A stretch of 64,000 nucleotides of DNA from JALYRV01 sp040902895 (GTDB lineage Bacteria; Acidobacteriota; Vicinamibacteria; Vicinamibacterales; SCN-69-37), in contig JBBDWL010000129.1 of the NCBI GenBank assembly GCA_040902895.1, positions 1 to 64,000 of the forward strand, written 5' to 3'. The notes beneath the pieces were generated by a model. The model saw only the letters and a program-made list of their open reading frames with translations, searched no databases and had not been told where the DNA came from. This document shows, one piece after another, positions 48,737-56,315 of the stretch. How positions within the stretch are numbered: position 1 is the stretch's first letter; every line of letters begins with the position of its first letter. The translations under genes were made by a program, and so were the position numbers.

Positions 48737-50077
48737 TCACAGATAGGTCAGCGGATCGATCGGCACCGTATCCGGATCGACCGCTTCCACGACGGCCAGC
48801 GCATCACGCTCCCAGGTGTTCACGAGCGTCTGCTGTTCGACGGCGTTCCCCAGTTTGTCGAGCAGCACCTTGACCTGCGGCCGGAAGGGATCGGCGGGAT
48901 GTTCCTTCGTCACGACCCCGACTGCCTGGCTGTCGAGCCGAACCAGCGTGCCGACGGGGTAGAGCCCGACCAGATTCACGAATCGGCGCAGCAGCGTGCG
49001 ATCGTACGCGGGGCTCTCCTGCTGCAGCATGATCGACCGGATGCGCTCGCTCGGCAGGCCCTCGCGATACACACGGTTGCTGCGCAGCGCGTCGAAGACG
49101 TCGGCAATGGTCACCACCATCGTGCAGACGTTCAGACTGCGCGAGCCGACGTTCTCCGGATAGCCGCTGAAGTCCTTCTTCAGGTGATGCTCGAACGCGA
49201 CGATGGGTGCGAGCGCCGGCATGCCGGGCGTGCGGCGAAGGATGTGCGCGCCGTCGACCACGTGGCGCTGCATGATCGTGAATTCTTCCTTCGTCAGCCG
49301 ATCCGGCTTGTTGAGCACCTCGAGCGGCGTGTGGACCTTCCCGATGTCGTGCATCAGCGCCGCAAGTCCGAACTCGCGCAGCATCGCCCCTTCGATGTTC
49401 AGCGAGCGCGCCTGCGCCATCGAGAGCACCGAGACGTTCACCATGTGCGTGAACGTGTAGTTGTCGTACCGTTTGAGGGCCGTCAGCGCCATCAGCGACG
49501 TGCGGTCCTGTTGAATCAGCTTCGCGAGGCTGTCGATGATCTTCCGCGCGGCATCCGGATTGGGCTGGTCGCCGGCCTGGGCCGTTTCCCAGATGGCCTG
49601 GGCGGTCTGCACGGCATCGGTGTACACGCGCCGCGCCGCGGCGACGCCGGTCGAGACCGGCTCGTCTTCCTCGACGTTCAATTTGCCGACGACAATCCGC
49701 GCGACGCCGCGGGCCGCCAGGCGCTCGACAAAGGTGTCCGCATCGCCTCGCGTGCCGAGCTCCGCTGAGAGTGACGCAAGCTCGCTGCGCGTGACGCCGC
49801 GATTGATGGTGAGTTTCTCGAGGCCGCGTTCCTTGAGCAGCCGCGCGAGTCCGACGTTCGACGCGCTGCCCGCGAGCGGCGTGCCGTCGGCCACGAAGTC
49901 GTCGCCGACCAGCCCGATCACAACCGACGGCTGCGCCGCGAGCATCGCCGTGGCGAGCTCGGCAAGCGCATCAAGACTGCGGCCCACCAGCGCGTGCTTC
50001 GGCGAGTAGAGCGCCTGCGCGCGAATCGTCGACGCCAGGCGCCGCAGCAGCTCTTCGACCTGGCGCTTCTCAGCCAC
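48737..50077 (-). CDS. HD-GYP domain protein, first module
   Basis: 446 aa. The shared N-terminal domain (~1-130) reads LLRRLASTIRAQALYSPKHA, SVVIGLVGDDFVADGTPL, LKERGLEKLTINRGVTRSEL. The HD-GYP domain has FTHMVNVSVLSMAQARSLNI, HDIGKVHTPLEVLNKP and RHVVDGAHILRRTPG, with FEHHLKKDFSGYPENV where the consensus is HHE/L-R-x-DGxGYP; the first Gly is Phe-Ser here, so activity could differ from the second module. The C-terminal beta module (LYPVGTLVRLDSQAVGVVTK) follows. It overlaps the upstream HEAT gene by 8 bp and is followed by the second HEAT gene after 4 bp. Confidence 0.9.
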   Translation of the reverse strand: MAEKRQVEELLRRLASTIRAQALYSPKHALVGRSLDALAELATAMLAAQPSVVIGLVGDDFVADGTPLAGSASNVGLARLLKERGLEKLTINRGVTRSELASLSAELGTRGDADTFVERLAARGVARIVVGKLNVEEDEPVSTGVAAARRVYTDAVQTAQAIWETAQAGDQPNPDAARKIIDSLAKLIQQDRTSLMALTALKRYDNYTFTHMVNVSVLSMAQARSLNIEGAMLREFGLAALMHDIGKVHTPLEVLNKPDRLTKEEFTIMQRHVVDGAHILRRTPGMPALAPIVAFEHHLKKDFSGYPENVGSRSLNVCTMVVTIADVFDALRSNRVYREGLPSERIRSIMLQQESPAYDRTLLRRFVNLVGLYPVGTLVRLDSQAVGVVTKEHPADPFRPQVKVLLDKLGNAVEQQTLVNTWERDALAVVEAVDPDTVPIDPLTYL

Positions 50078-52253
50078 GCGCCGCTCCGGCCGCGGCCTCG
50101 CGTGCCGCCTTCTTCAAGGCGCGGTCGCCTGTGGCGGCCGCGCCCTCGAGCGCCGTGCGGGCCTCTTCGGCATCCATGCCCAGAAGCGTCTGGACGCCGG
50201 CGACTTTGATCTGCCGCAGCTTTCGGCGCCCGCGCCATCCCTTCTTGCGGATCGTGCGGTCGATGGCAGGCACCGCTTTCGGATCATTAAGGATGCCGAT
50301 GGCCTTCAGCGTGTCGATCACGACGTCGAAGTCTTCGCCCGCCGGATCGCTCGCGTCGAGCACGCTCGTCAGCACCGGCACCACCCGCGGATCGCGCTCG
50401 GCGACCAGCGCCGCCACGATCGCATCGCGGACGGGCCCCTGCGCCGCGCGCAGCACCGTCTGCACGGCGCGCGCGGCCGACGGATCGTTGATCGACGACA
50501 GCGCCCGCACCGCTTCGCGCGCGACATCCGGATCGCGCCCGCGCAGCAGCGGCTGCAGCAGCGGCACGCCGTCGGGCGATCCGATTCTGCCGAGCATGCG
50601 CGCGGCGATGCGCCGCACAGCCGGATCGTCTGACGTCACCAGCGGCGCCAACCGCGACACGGCGCCGGCGCCAATCGTCACGATGATGCCCGCGACGGCG
50701 TCTTTGGCCTTGTCCGAATTCGCGGCCAGCGCCCGTGACAGCCCGTCGACGCTCGCCGGTCCGATCGCCACGGCAATGGCCGTCAGCTGCGCGAGCGCAC
50801 GCTCGTCGAGATCTCCGACCAGCACCGCCGCGTCGGCCAGCGCCGCCGATCCGCCGACTGCGTCGAGGGCCGTGCGGCAGGCCTCGCCGCCGCGCCCCCG
50901 CAGCGCATCGACCACCGTGGCGGCGTTGCTGAAGTCGCCCGACATCAGCAGATCTTCCGCAAGCGCGCCAAGGTCAGACGCCAGCGCCCCCATCTTGTCG
51001 GGATCGGTCTCGATCTTCAGCAGATCGACGAGCAGCAGGGCCGAGAGCGTCCGCACGGATTCTTCGCCGAGGCTGTCCATCCACTCGTGCCACTCTTCGG
51101 GCGCCTCCGACGTGGCCATCCGCGCGGCGCGCTCGCCGGCCGTGTCGAGTGAGGCCCGATAGGCCGTCGAGACGAAGGCATTGTCGTTATACGCGAGCAG
51201 CAGCTCTTCGACCGAAATCCACAGCGAGTCGAACTCAGGACGCTTGCCGAAATCCGTGTCGTTGAGCAGCGACCGCGTCATCGTGAGGATGCGGCGTTTA
51301 CGCGGCTCGTCTGGCGCGATCGTGTCGAACACCTCCGCCAGCCGCGGCGACGTGCCGCCGCCCAGGGCCAGCGCGGTCGCCAGCAGTTGCGCGACCTGGA
51401 TTTCGTCGAAGGCCAGGGCGCCATCGTCGCCAATTTTCTGGTCCGCGATGTTCTGCCGCAGCATCTCGACGACCACGTGCGACGGCAGCGTCGAGGTCGC
51501 GGTCGAGATGTTGCGCATCACTTCGGCGCGCCGCTCGGGCGCGAGCACGGCAATGAGTCCGTTCAGATGGCGCCAGGCCGCGAGGACGGCCGCCGCCTGG
51601 CTCGTCACCATCGGCGCGCCTTCCGGCGTCGTCTTCATTGCCGTGATGTCTGACGCGAACTCTTCCATGGCGTCAGGATCGCTCGCGATCTCGAGCAACC
51701 GCTGTTCGGCCGCTTCGTCCAGCGTGGCCTGGCGCACGGTCGCGAGCCGCACGAGCGTGCGCCACAGGTCGTCTTTGCGCTCGACGACTTTCTCGGGCTC
51801 GCTGAGCATCGCCTTGTAGTCGATCGCTTCGATCTCGACGCCGCCGCGGCCGAGCGCGACCCACGCCTGCGCGACGCCGCCGCGGGCCCGCACCGCGTCG
51901 ACGTCTTCGGCCAGCAGCCGCAGCAGCGCGTACAGCGTGTCGTCGTCAACGACGCCGGTGAACGAGATGCGCAGCAGATCGCGCGCGTGAAGGTATGCGG
52001 CCGCCTCGGCGACGATGCCGTCGGTCGCGACGGGCATGCCGTCGACGAGCAGGGCATCGGGCGCGACGCCGAGCGTGACGACATCGCCGCTGGCGGCGTC
52101 GGCGATGGCGGCCGAGAGGCGGCTGATGGCCGATCGCGCGGCCGGATGGTCGGGCGAATACAACGCCGCACTGCGCGCGGCGCCCACGAGCGTGCGCGCC
52201 ACCGCAGCGGCACGCTGCGCCGTTTCCGGCAACAGGCTTCGGGGGGCGGCCAT
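50070..52253 (-). CDS. HEAT-repeat protein, first module
   Basis: 727 aa from the ATG at 52251-52253 (MAAPRSLLPETAQRAAAVAR); a longer frame upstream runs through a GTAGC-palindrome repeat and is unlikely. The shared domain (~8-160) has LVGAARSAALYSPDHPAARS, VVTLGVAPDALLVDGMPVA, ARDLLRISFTGVVDDDTLYA and ends EIEAIDYKAMLSEPE, matching its paralogue. An all-helical middle (~160-470) and HEAT repeats (~480-727) follow: DPAVRRIAARMLGRIGSPDG, DPDVAREAVRALSSINDPSA, DPRVVPVLTSVLDASDPAG. A basic stretch (KKGWRGRRKLRQIK) sits near the end. It is the first gene of the four-gene HEAT/HD-GYP operon, and possibly leaderless: TATACT lies 12-18 bp before the ATG. Confidence 0.82.
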   Translation of the reverse strand: MAAPRSLLPETAQRAAAVARTLVGAARSAALYSPDHPAARSAISRLSAAIADAASGDVVTLGVAPDALLVDGMPVATDGIVAEAAAYLHARDLLRISFTGVVDDDTLYALLRLLAEDVDAVRARGGVAQAWVALGRGGVEIEAIDYKAMLSEPEKVVERKDDLWRTLVRLATVRQATLDEAAEQRLLEIASDPDAMEEFASDITAMKTTPEGAPMVTSQAAAVLAAWRHLNGLIAVLAPERRAEVMRNISTATSTLPSHVVVEMLRQNIADQKIGDDGALAFDEIQVAQLLATALALGGGTSPRLAEVFDTIAPDEPRKRRILTMTRSLLNDTDFGKRPEFDSLWISVEELLLAYNDNAFVSTAYRASLDTAGERAARMATSEAPEEWHEWMDSLGEESVRTLSALLLVDLLKIETDPDKMGALASDLGALAEDLLMSGDFSNAATVVDALRGRGGEACRTALDAVGGSAALADAAVLVGDLDERALAQLTAIAVAIGPASVDGLSRALAANSDKAKDAVAGIIVTIGAGAVSRLAPLVTSDDPAVRRIAARMLGRIGSPDGVPLLQPLLRGRDPDVAREAVRALSSINDPSAARAVQTVLRAAQGPVRDAIVAALVAERDPRVVPVLTSVLDASDPAGEDFDVVIDTLKAIGILNDPKAVPAIDRTIRKKGWRGRRKLRQIKVAGVQTLLGMDAEEARTALEGAAATGDRALKKAAREAAAGAARG

Positions 52254-52265
52254 TGGGATCGAAAG

Positions 52266-52345
52266 TATAGTAGGGACAGGCTTCCGCCTTCGCGCGAAGC
52301 GCTTCGGCGGACGGCCGTAGCCTTGGCGAAGGCCGTTAGGCCTGC
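52266..52345. repeat. GTAGC/REP-like palindromes in the HEAT-deoA divergent region
   Basis: Two palindromic units: TCCGCC...GGCGGA (52283-52311, with GCGAAGCGCTTC core) and CGGCCGTAGCCTTGGCGAAG (from 52312). CAGGC and GCCTG close the whole. The element fills nearly all of the 100-bp region between the divergent starts. On the minus strand TATACT (52266-52271) could be the -10 of the HEAT operon. Confidence 0.55.
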
Positions 52346-52353
52346 CCGCCCAT

Positions 52354-53667
52354 ATGCCCGCCGTCGACATCATCCGTAAAAAACGCGACAGCCAGGCTCT
52401 CGCCGAGGGCGAGATCAGAGATTTCGTCTCGGGCGTAACCGACGGATCGTGGTCCGACTATCAGACCAGCGCGCTGCTGATGGCGATCTGCATCCGCGGA
52501 ATGGACGGACGCGAGACGGCAACCCTCACCGACGCGATGGTGCACTCGGGGGTGCGCCTGGACTGGTCGGAGTTCGGCGGCGTGCCAGTCGACAAGCACA
52601 GCACCGGGGGCGTCGGCGACAAGACCTCGATGGTGATTGCGCCGGCCGCCGCGGCGTGCGGCGCAATCGTACCGATGATGTCAGGCCGCGGGCTTGGTCA
52701 TACCGGCGGCACGCTCGACAAGCTGGAAGCCATTCCAGGATTTCGCACGCAGCTCACGGTGCCGGAAATGCGGACGGTCCTGCGGAAGACGGGGTGCGCG
52801 CTGATCGGCCAGACGGCCGAGATCGCGCCGGCCGATCGCAAGTTATATGCGCTGCGCGACGTGACGGGAACCGTGGAAAGTCTGCCGCTCATCTGCAGCT
52901 CGATCATGTCGAAGAAGATTGCAGAGGGGGTGGGCGCCCTGGTCCTGGACGTCAAGACGGGCCGCGGAGCGTTTCTGCGCGATGCCGGAGAGGCGCGCGC
53001 GCTGGCGGAGGCCATGGTCGAGACCGGCACGCGTGCCGGGGTGAAGACCGAGGCGCTGCTCACCTCGATGGACGTGCCGCTCGGACGCGCCGTCGGCAAC
53101 GCGCTCGAGATTGCGGAATGCCTCGAGGTGTTGAAGGGCGGCGGCCCGCCGGATCTGATCGACCTGTGCGAGCTGCTGGCCGCGCGGATGCTGGTGCTGG
53201 CGGATGTCGAGCGTGACGAAGCCGGGGCGCGGCTGCGCGTGCGCCGGTCGCTGCAGGACGGCAGCGCCCTCGAGCGCTTCCGGATGATCATCGAAGCGCA
53301 AGGCGGCGACCCGCGCGTGATCGATGACGTCGGGTTGTTGCCGGCGGCTGCCGAACGGTACGTCATCACGGCAGCGCGCGCGGGCTTTGTGTGCGCGATT
53401 CACGCCGATCTCGTCGGCCGCGCATCCGTCGTGCTTGGCGCAGGCCGCGCCCGTCTCGATTCGATCGTGGATCCGGCCGTCGGATTCATCCTCGTGCGCC
53501 GTCCTGGCGATGAAGTGCAGGCGGGCGACGCCGTGCTCGAAGTTCACTACAATGACCGCGCCCGGCTGGCCCCCGCAGAAGCGTTGGCCCGCGAGGCGAT
53601 CGAGATCGGCGCGGCGCCGCCCCCGGACGCGCCGCTGATCCTCGATCGCATCGCATCCGCGGCCTGA
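52354..53667 (+). CDS. deoA: Thymidine / pyrimidine-nucleoside phosphorylase
   Basis: 437 aa. Cleaves thymidine or other pyrimidine nucleosides with phosphate to base and (deoxy)ribose 1-phosphate. Family landmarks: MPAVDIIRKKRDSQALAEGE at the start, SALLMAICIRGMDGRETATL, phosphate loop VPVDKHSTGGVGDKTSMVI (~80), MMSGRGLGHTGGTLDKLEAI (~108), and RDVTGTVESLPLICSSIMSK (~170). Both the length and the KHSTGGVGD loop fit; sequence alone does not separate DeoA from Pdp. No Shine-Dalgarno is seen before the ATG. First gene of a nucleoside salvage operon with nupC, punA and cdd. Confidence 0.95.
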   Translation: MPAVDIIRKKRDSQALAEGEIRDFVSGVTDGSWSDYQTSALLMAICIRGMDGRETATLTDAMVHSGVRLDWSEFGGVPVDKHSTGGVGDKTSMVIAPAAAACGAIVPMMSGRGLGHTGGTLDKLEAIPGFRTQLTVPEMRTVLRKTGCALIGQTAEIAPADRKLYALRDVTGTVESLPLICSSIMSKKIAEGVGALVLDVKTGRGAFLRDAGEARALAEAMVETGTRAGVKTEALLTSMDVPLGRAVGNALEIAECLEVLKGGGPPDLIDLCELLAARMLVLADVERDEAGARLRVRRSLQDGSALERFRMIIEAQGGDPRVIDDVGLLPAAAERYVITAARAGFVCAIHADLVGRASVVLGAGRARLDSIVDPAVGFILVRRPGDEVQAGDAVLEVHYNDRARLAPAEALAREAIEIGAAPPPDAPLILDRIASAA

Positions 53668-53680
53668 GGATTCTTCTTCC

Positions 53681-55057
53681 ATGGATCAGACTGCTGTACC
53701 CGGCCCGGCGCCGGGGCCGGGCCCGATTGCGCCGCGCACCGACGGCATGCTGCGTCTCGGCGCGGCGGCGCTTGCGGTTGCCATTGCCGTCGCTGTCTAC
53801 GTCTTTCAGAATTATCTGAGCCCGAACGTCCGCGGCGGCATGGGCATCATCGCGTTCATCGCGATCGTGGCGGCCTTTTCCGCCAATCTCAAGGCCGTCA
53901 GCTGGCGCACGGTCGGCTTCGGCATGGCCATTCAATTCGCGCTCGCGCTGCTGATTCTCGAGCTCGAATTCGACGGATGGAAGCCGGGCTATGCCTTTTT
54001 CGCGATGGTCGGCGGGGGCGTGAAGCAGTTCCTGGAATTCACCAATGCCGGATCGACCTTCGTCTTCGGCGGGCTCGCCGATCCGGCCCGGATGGCGGCC
54101 GTGTTTCCCGGCGGGTTCGTCTTCGCCTTCGTCGCGCTCCCAACCGTCATCTTCGTTTCGTCTTTCTTCACCGTCCTCTACTACTTCGGCATCCTGCAGT
54201 TCGTCGTCAAGGTCTTCGCGAAGGCGATGATGTACCTGATGCGCACGAGCGGCGCCGAGACGCTCTCGGCCGCCGCGAATGTGTTCATGGGTCAGACCGA
54301 GGCGCCGATCATCGTCAAGCCCTACGTGCCGCGCATGACGCAGTCTGAGCTGCTCGCGATGATGGTGGGCGGCATGGCGACGATCTCGGGCGGCGTGATG
54401 GCTGTCTACATCGCGCTCGGCGCGGATGCGGTTGCCATCCTGACCACGAGCGTGATGGCGGCGCCGTGCGGGTTGTACCTGGCGAAGATTCTGCTGCCCG
54501 AGACGGAAGAGCCCGAGACGCGGGGCGATGTCAAGACGGTCGTCGAGCGCCAGCACGTGAACGTCGTCGATGCGGCCGCCGCCGGCGCGTCCGACGGGCT
54601 CGTGCTCGCGTTCAACATCGCGGCGATGCTGATCGCCTTTCTCGCATTCATTGCGATGTTCGATTACATCCTCGGCCTGATCCGGCCGGGCCTGTCGCTG
54701 CCGCTGATTTTTTCATGGGTCTTCGCGCCGCTGGCGCTGATGATGGGCGTGCCCATGCAGGACGCCGGCGCCGTCGGCGATCTACTTGGGACCAAGCTCG
54801 TGGCGAACGAGTTCGTCGCCTACGTCAAGCTGACGACGGAGTATCGCGGCGTCATCAGCGACCGTGCCTACACGCTGTCGACCTTTGCGCTGACTGGCTT
54901 CGCGAACTTCGCGTCGATCGGCATTCTGCTCGGCGGCATCGGCGCGATGGCCCCCAGCCGCCGCGGAGACCTGGCGAGACTCGGGATGAAGGCGCTGCTC
55001 GGCGGCTTTCTGGCGACGATGATCAACGCGTCGATCGCGGCGATGCTGATCGGATGA
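53681..55057 (+). CDS. nupC: Concentrative nucleoside transporter (NupC family)
   Basis: 458 aa, ten or more helices. Imports nucleosides with protons or sodium. Family signatures: an N-terminal proline/glycine stretch, then FVFGGLADPARMAAVFPGGF, FVSSFFTVLYYFGILQFVVK, the substrate motif GAETLSAAANVFMGQTEAPI (~200), MTQSELLAMMVGGMATISGG, and FALTGFANFASIGILLGGIG near the end with its conserved Asn and Ser. Start follows the deoA stop by 13 bp; its stop overlaps the punA ATG. It supplies the substrates of the phosphorylases and deaminase encoded alongside. Confidence 0.95.
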   Translation: MDQTAVPGPAPGPGPIAPRTDGMLRLGAAALAVAIAVAVYVFQNYLSPNVRGGMGIIAFIAIVAAFSANLKAVSWRTVGFGMAIQFALALLILELEFDGWKPGYAFFAMVGGGVKQFLEFTNAGSTFVFGGLADPARMAAVFPGGFVFAFVALPTVIFVSSFFTVLYYFGILQFVVKVFAKAMMYLMRTSGAETLSAAANVFMGQTEAPIIVKPYVPRMTQSELLAMMVGGMATISGGVMAVYIALGADAVAILTTSVMAAPCGLYLAKILLPETEEPETRGDVKTVVERQHVNVVDAAAAGASDGLVLAFNIAAMLIAFLAFIAMFDYILGLIRPGLSLPLIFSWVFAPLALMMGVPMQDAGAVGDLLGTKLVANEFVAYVKLTTEYRGVISDRAYTLSTFALTGFANFASIGILLGGIGAMAPSRRGDLARLGMKALLGGFLATMINASIAAMLIG

Positions 55058-55893
55058 CGACGCCATCCGGAAGACCCGGGTTCAATGAGATCGACGCGGC
55101 TGCTTCCTGGATTCGCGGGAGAGCCGGCGGGCGCGCGCCCGAAATTGCCATCGTGCTCGGCTCGGGACTCGGCGGATTCTTTGATCGCCTGACCGATGCG
55201 TTCGCGATCGAATATGCCGATGTGCCAGGCTGGCCTGCGACGGCTGTTGCGGGACATGCCGGGCGTCTCGGTATCGGGACGCTCGCGGGAAAGACGGTCG
55301 CGGTCCTCAGCGGACGCGTCCACATGTACGAAGGGCACGAGATGGACCGCGTCGTGTTCGCCACGCGCGTGATCGCGCGTCTGGGCGTGAAGACGCTCAT
55401 TCTTACGAATGCAGCCGGCGGCATCAATAAGGCGTTCGGCAAGGGCGCCCTGATGGTGCTTGACGATCACATCAACTTTCTCGGCCGCAATCCGCTGACG
55501 GGCCCGAACGACGATCGTTTCGGCCTGCGGTTCCCCGACATGACCGAGGTGTACTCGGCGCGCCTGCGGGGCATCGCCGACGAGGCCTCGCGCGAGCGCG
55601 GCGTGCCGGTGTATCACGGCGTCTATATCGCCGTGCCCGGCCCGAGTTACGAAACGCCGGCAGAGATCCGCGCGTTCCGCACGCTTGGTGCCGACGCCGT
55701 CGGCATGTCCACGGTGCCCGAAGCGATCGCCGCGCGGCACATGGGCCTCGACGTGCTGGGCATCTCATGCATCACGAACATGGCGGCCGGCATGCTGCCC
55801 GAGACACTCAGTCACGACGAAGTCTTCGAGATCGCCAACCGCGTGAAGGACGCCTTCACCGCGCTACTGGAGGGCATCATTGAGCGCGCCTGA
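55054..55893 (+). CDS. punA: Purine-nucleoside phosphorylase, trimeric type
   Basis: 279 aa from ATG 55054, overlapping the nupC stop by 4 bp; the longer open frame upstream is a shadow within nupC. Phosphate loop IAIVLGSGLGGFFD (~30). VAGHAGRLGIGTL (~68), SGRVHMYEGHEM (~88), LTNAAGGINKAFG (~115), and the base-recognition region TPAEIRAFRTLGADAVGMST and SCITNMAAGM (~240), with the Asn that favours 6-oxopurines. It phosphorolyses inosine and guanosine. An MTA phosphorylase was considered because mtnA is nearby, but the TNMAAG Asn argues against it. Confidence 0.94.
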   Translation: MTTPSGRPGFNEIDAAASWIRGRAGGRAPEIAIVLGSGLGGFFDRLTDAFAIEYADVPGWPATAVAGHAGRLGIGTLAGKTVAVLSGRVHMYEGHEMDRVVFATRVIARLGVKTLILTNAAGGINKAFGKGALMVLDDHINFLGRNPLTGPNDDRFGLRFPDMTEVYSARLRGIADEASRERGVPVYHGVYIAVPGPSYETPAEIRAFRTLGADAVGMSTVPEAIAARHMGLDVLGISCITNMAAGMLPETLSHDEVFEIANRVKDAFTALLEGIIERA

Positions 55894-56290
55894 TCCACAC
55901 ATCGAAGAGCGGCTGGTGAGCGCGGCGAGGGATGCACGGACTCGCGCGATCGCGCCATATTCGCACTTTCAAGTTGGCGCGGCGCTCTTGCTTGCCGACG
56001 GCGGCATCGTAAGCGGCTGCAACATCGAGAACGCGACATACGGACTGACCATCTGCGCCGAACGTGTGGCTCTTGTAAAGGCGTTGTCGGAAGGGAAGCG
56101 CGACTTCGTGGCCCTGGTGGTGTCGGCTGACGCCGCACGGCCGACGCCGCCGTGCGGCGCGTGCCGTCAGCTCCTATGGGAATACTGCGGCGACATCCCG
56201 GTTATCATGGCCAACGCGCGCGAGGTGACGATGCGCACGTCGCTCGGCGTGCTGCTGCCGGAACCGTTCGGGCCTGAAAATCTGAAATAG
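55880..56290 (+). CDS. cdd: Cytidine deaminase
   Basis: 136 aa from a TTG start that overlaps the punA stop by 14 bp, with GGAGGG 7 nt upstream. Small tetrameric zinc enzyme converting cytidine and deoxycytidine to uridine forms. Zinc/catalytic motifs: NIENATYGLTICAERVALVK (Cys-Ala-Glu at ~56-58) and PTPPCGACRQLLWEY (two Cys at ~92 and 95). N-terminal APYSHFQVGAALLLADG is typical. It feeds deoA by making uridine/deoxyuridine, completing the salvage operon. Confidence 0.96.
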   Translation: MSAPDPHIEERLVSAARDARTRAIAPYSHFQVGAALLLADGGIVSGCNIENATYGLTICAERVALVKALSEGKRDFVALVVSADAARPTPPCGACRQLLWEYCGDIPVIMANAREVTMRTSLGVLLPEPFGPENLK

Positions 56291-56315
56291 CGCAGTCACG
56301 ACGCCGGAGGGCCTC

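Noticed and set aside
55054..55893. Reading the phosphorylase as 5'-methylthioadenosine phosphorylase because mtnA is close
   Set aside because: The base-recognition text SCITNMAAG and the length fit inosine/guanosine phosphorylases, and the gene sits in a nucleoside salvage operon.
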